Origin: an uncultured Bacteroidota bacterium
GTDB taxonomy: Bacteria; Bacteroidota; Bacteroidia; Bacteroidales; F082
Length of the DNA stretch: 35,578 nt
NCBI GenBank assembly: GCA_913055825.1
Contig: CAJXKB010000029.1
Span: forward strand, 1-35,578
Direction: 5' to 3'
Below, in pieces: positions 33,056 through 35,578 of this stretch. A program made the position numbers and the translations under genes. The notes beneath the pieces are model-generated. The model did no database searches and was not told the DNA's origin. It saw only the letters and a program-made list of their open reading frames with translations. Numbering within the stretch: the stretch's first letter is position 1; each line of letters begins with the position of its first letter.

Positions 33056-33063
33056 CAAAGTTA
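33056..33063 (-). promoter_or_regulatory. -7 box immediately before radA
   Basis: TAACTTTG on the minus strand is followed by TCGC and then the radA ATG. The transcript would start at or next to the ATG. No convincing -33 element is seen. Confidence 0.45.
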
Positions 33064-33188
33064 GAAAAAAGTACCTAAAGTTATCTCCTATTAACCTCAG
33101 CCCGGACTAATCCCATATAAAAAATCGTGTATTCTAAAATTTCAACAAAAAACTTTACTTTAGCCTCTATAATTAAACCCATATACTT

Positions 33189-34556
<1,368 letters not shown>

Positions 34557-34557
34557 T

Positions 34558-34702
34558 GGTCCGAACGGACACTCGAACCAGTTTATAATGGATGCTCGAA
34601 TCAGTTTATAGCGGACGCTTTGATATTTTTCCCCAACCCAACTCGAGCCCCCTACTGGTTCGAGCGTCCGCTCGGACCAAACCGCTCGAACCAAAGCCTA
34701 TA
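34558..34702. repeat. Left REP cluster of the RAYT element
   Basis: Three degenerate 23-bp units (34565-34587, 34588-34610 and 34611 onward) resemble GCGGACGCTCGAACCA plus a T-rich tail. About 70 bp later an inverted copy, ACTGGTTCGAGCGTCCGC at 34654-34671 continuing to GGACC, faces the other way, and a further half-unit follows. Head-to-head REP pairs of this kind form BIME-like structures. The units fold as CGAGC-GGAC-GCTCG hairpins. Confidence 0.8.
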
Positions 34703-34715
34703 CTGTATTTTTCTT

Positions 34716-34723
34716 TAATTTTG
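34716..34723 (+). promoter_or_regulatory. -7 box for the RAYT gene
   Basis: TAATTTTG lies 26 bp before the transposase ATG, in the short gap after the left REP cluster. Confidence 0.45.
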
Positions 34724-34749
34724 TATAAACAAACAATTAAGATTATCCC

Positions 34750-35298
34750 ATGAGTAGAAATTATAAATTCTATGAAAAAACAGAACTGTATTTCGTCACC
34801 TATACGGTGATTGGGTGGATAGATGTTTTTACCCGCGATATTTACAGGAATGTGTTACTCGACAGTTGGAACTATTGTATAAAAAACAAAGGACTCAAAA
34901 TATATGCCTGGTGCATCATGACAAATCATGTGCACATGATTATTTCCAGTGAGAAGGAAGAATTAAGCTATATCATGCGTGATATGAAAAGTTTTACTTC
35001 CTCAACGTTAAAAAAGTTAATTACCGAAAACCCTACTGAAAGCAGAAAACATTGGATATTGAAAATATTGAGAGAAGCTGGAACAAAAAATAAACATAAC
35101 AACAGTTTTCAGTTCTGGCAACAGCATAATCATCCCATTTTGCTTGATTCCAATTTTTTGCTTGAGCAAAAATTGAATTACATTCATGAGAATCCGGTGA
35201 AAGCGGGATTTGTGGATGAACCGGAAGATTTCCTTTACAGTAGTGCCAGAGATTACGCTGGTATAAAAGGTTTGATTGAGATCGAATTCATTAAATAA
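34750..35298 (+). CDS. REP-associated tyrosine transposase (RAYT)
   Basis: This 182-residue protein belongs to the Y1/HUH transposase family (Transposase_17, IS200-like fold). The metal-binding HUH pair is H60 and H62 in MTNHVHMII, and the nucleophile is probably Y144 in KLNYIHENPVKAG. The family's FWQ and SSARDYAG segments are both present. Such genes are single-copy, non-mobile relatives of IS200/IS605 transposases that nick and process REP sequences. Here REP clusters in inverted orientation flank the gene on both sides, confirming the assignment. The gene looks intact. Confidence 0.93.
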   Translation: MSRNYKFYEKTELYFVTYTVIGWIDVFTRDIYRNVLLDSWNYCIKNKGLKIYAWCIMTNHVHMIISSEKEELSYIMRDMKSFTSSTLKKLITENPTESRKHWILKILREAGTKNKHNNSFQFWQQHNHPILLDSNFLLEQKLNYIHENPVKAGFVDEPEDFLYSSARDYAGIKGLIEIEFIK

Positions 35299-35303
35299 TG
35301 AAT

Positions 35304-35379
35304 GGTCCGAGCGGACGCTCGAACCATTTTATAGCGGACGCTCGAACCATTTTATAGCGGACGCTCGAACCAGTTAATA
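35304..35379. repeat. Right REP cluster of the RAYT element
   Basis: Three direct 23-bp units (35311-35333, 35334-35356 and 35357-35379) begin GCGGACGCTCGAACCA. The first two are identical and the third differs only in its tail. They begin 6 bp after the transposase stop. The first, preceded by GGTCCGA, is the near-perfect reverse complement of the inner left repeat at 34655-34678 (23 of 24 bases), so the gene sits between inverted REPs. Confidence 0.9.
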
Positions 35380-35451
35380 TACTTTTTTACACTTTTTGGG
35401 AAATAAAGTTTTTATTGAAAAACCGTGAATACACTAATAAAATAATCGCCT

Positions 35452-35459
35452 TACATTTG
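35452..35459 (+). promoter_or_regulatory. -7 box for the last, partial gene
   Basis: TACATTTG lies about 42 bp before the chosen ATG. No clear -33 element is seen. Confidence 0.4.
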
Positions 35460-35501
35460 TACATTGTATTAATGCCATTTCGTTTTTCAGAACCCGTCAA
35501 A

Positions 35502-35578
35502 ATGAAACAATACATTATTCTAATATTCATCACGTTAAGCAGCACTTTTCTACCTGCCCAAACCACAAAAAAATATAC
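35502..35578 (+). CDS. Secreted protein, N-terminus only (cut by window end)
   Basis: The frame opens MKQYIILIFITLSSTFLPAQ and continues to the window edge, a Bacteroidota-style signal peptide ending in PAQ. An in-frame ATG ten codons earlier (35472) would add a polar extension that suits a signal peptide less. Only about 25 residues are visible, so the product cannot be named. Confidence 0.6.
   Translation, partial: MKQYIILIFITLSSTFLPAQTTKKY

Noticed and set aside
34558-35379. CRISPR array reading of the repeat clusters
   Set aside because: Repeat units are adjacent 23-bp copies without unique spacers and flank a Y1 transposase, so they are REPs.

Overview
The window looks like chromosomal DNA of a Bacteroidota bacterium. 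Supporting signs are the many TAnnTTTG -7 promoter boxes, sometimes with TTG about 20 nt upstream; few Shine-Dalgarno sequences; and families typical of the phylum (DUF5916, M64 peptidase, sortilin-like Asp-box protein, CWC small protein, AAA_14/DUF4143 ATPase). No species can be named from the sequence.

Layout. 1-5.7 kb (+): a 3-hydroxyacyl-CoA dehydrogenase and an SCP2-type thiolase end at a terminator, followed by a CstA-family transporter, a small unknown protein and an ArsA/Get3-like ATPase. 5.8-14.6 kb (-): a lipid or envelope transport locus with a TetR regulator, patatin-like hydrolase, LysE transporter, MMPL/RND transporter, LolA-like periplasmic protein, GT2 glycosyltransferase and outer-membrane barrel. 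Its middle (11.1-12.4 kb) is decayed: an acyltransferase with its centre deleted and the C-terminal tail of a UbiB/ABC1 kinase. A palindrome TATACC-N5-GGTATA sits at the tetR promoter and recurs in two weaker copies near the decayed genes, which suggests a local TetR regulon. 14.7-18.5 kb (-): a probable group II intron fragment, tRNA-Cys with its terminator, a CWC protein, folB, an AAA_14/DUF4143 ATPase preceded by three palindromes exactly 33 bp apart, and gltX.

18.6-23.0 kb (+): comB, a TolC-type channel, a periplasmic adaptor and tsaB. After a 7-bp tandem repeat come a giant secreted sortilin-like protein (-), a ribbon-helix-helix/MazF toxin-antitoxin pair (+), a GC-rich structured intergenic element, an M64 peptidase (-), a DUF5916 protein (+), radA (-) and a MacB-type permease (+). 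The right end holds a REP-associated tyrosine transposase (RAYT) bracketed by inverted clusters of 23-bp palindromic REP units, then the start of a secreted protein cut by the window edge.

Housekeeping functions (gltX, tsaB, folB, radA, tRNA-Cys) are interleaved with envelope genes and small mobile or decayed elements. The most notable signals are non-coding: the TetR-type operators, the 33-bp phased palindromes, the RAYT/REP island, the intron fragment behind a tRNA terminator, and two genes (comB, radA) whose -7 box lies only 4 nt before the ATG, so their mRNAs may be leaderless.
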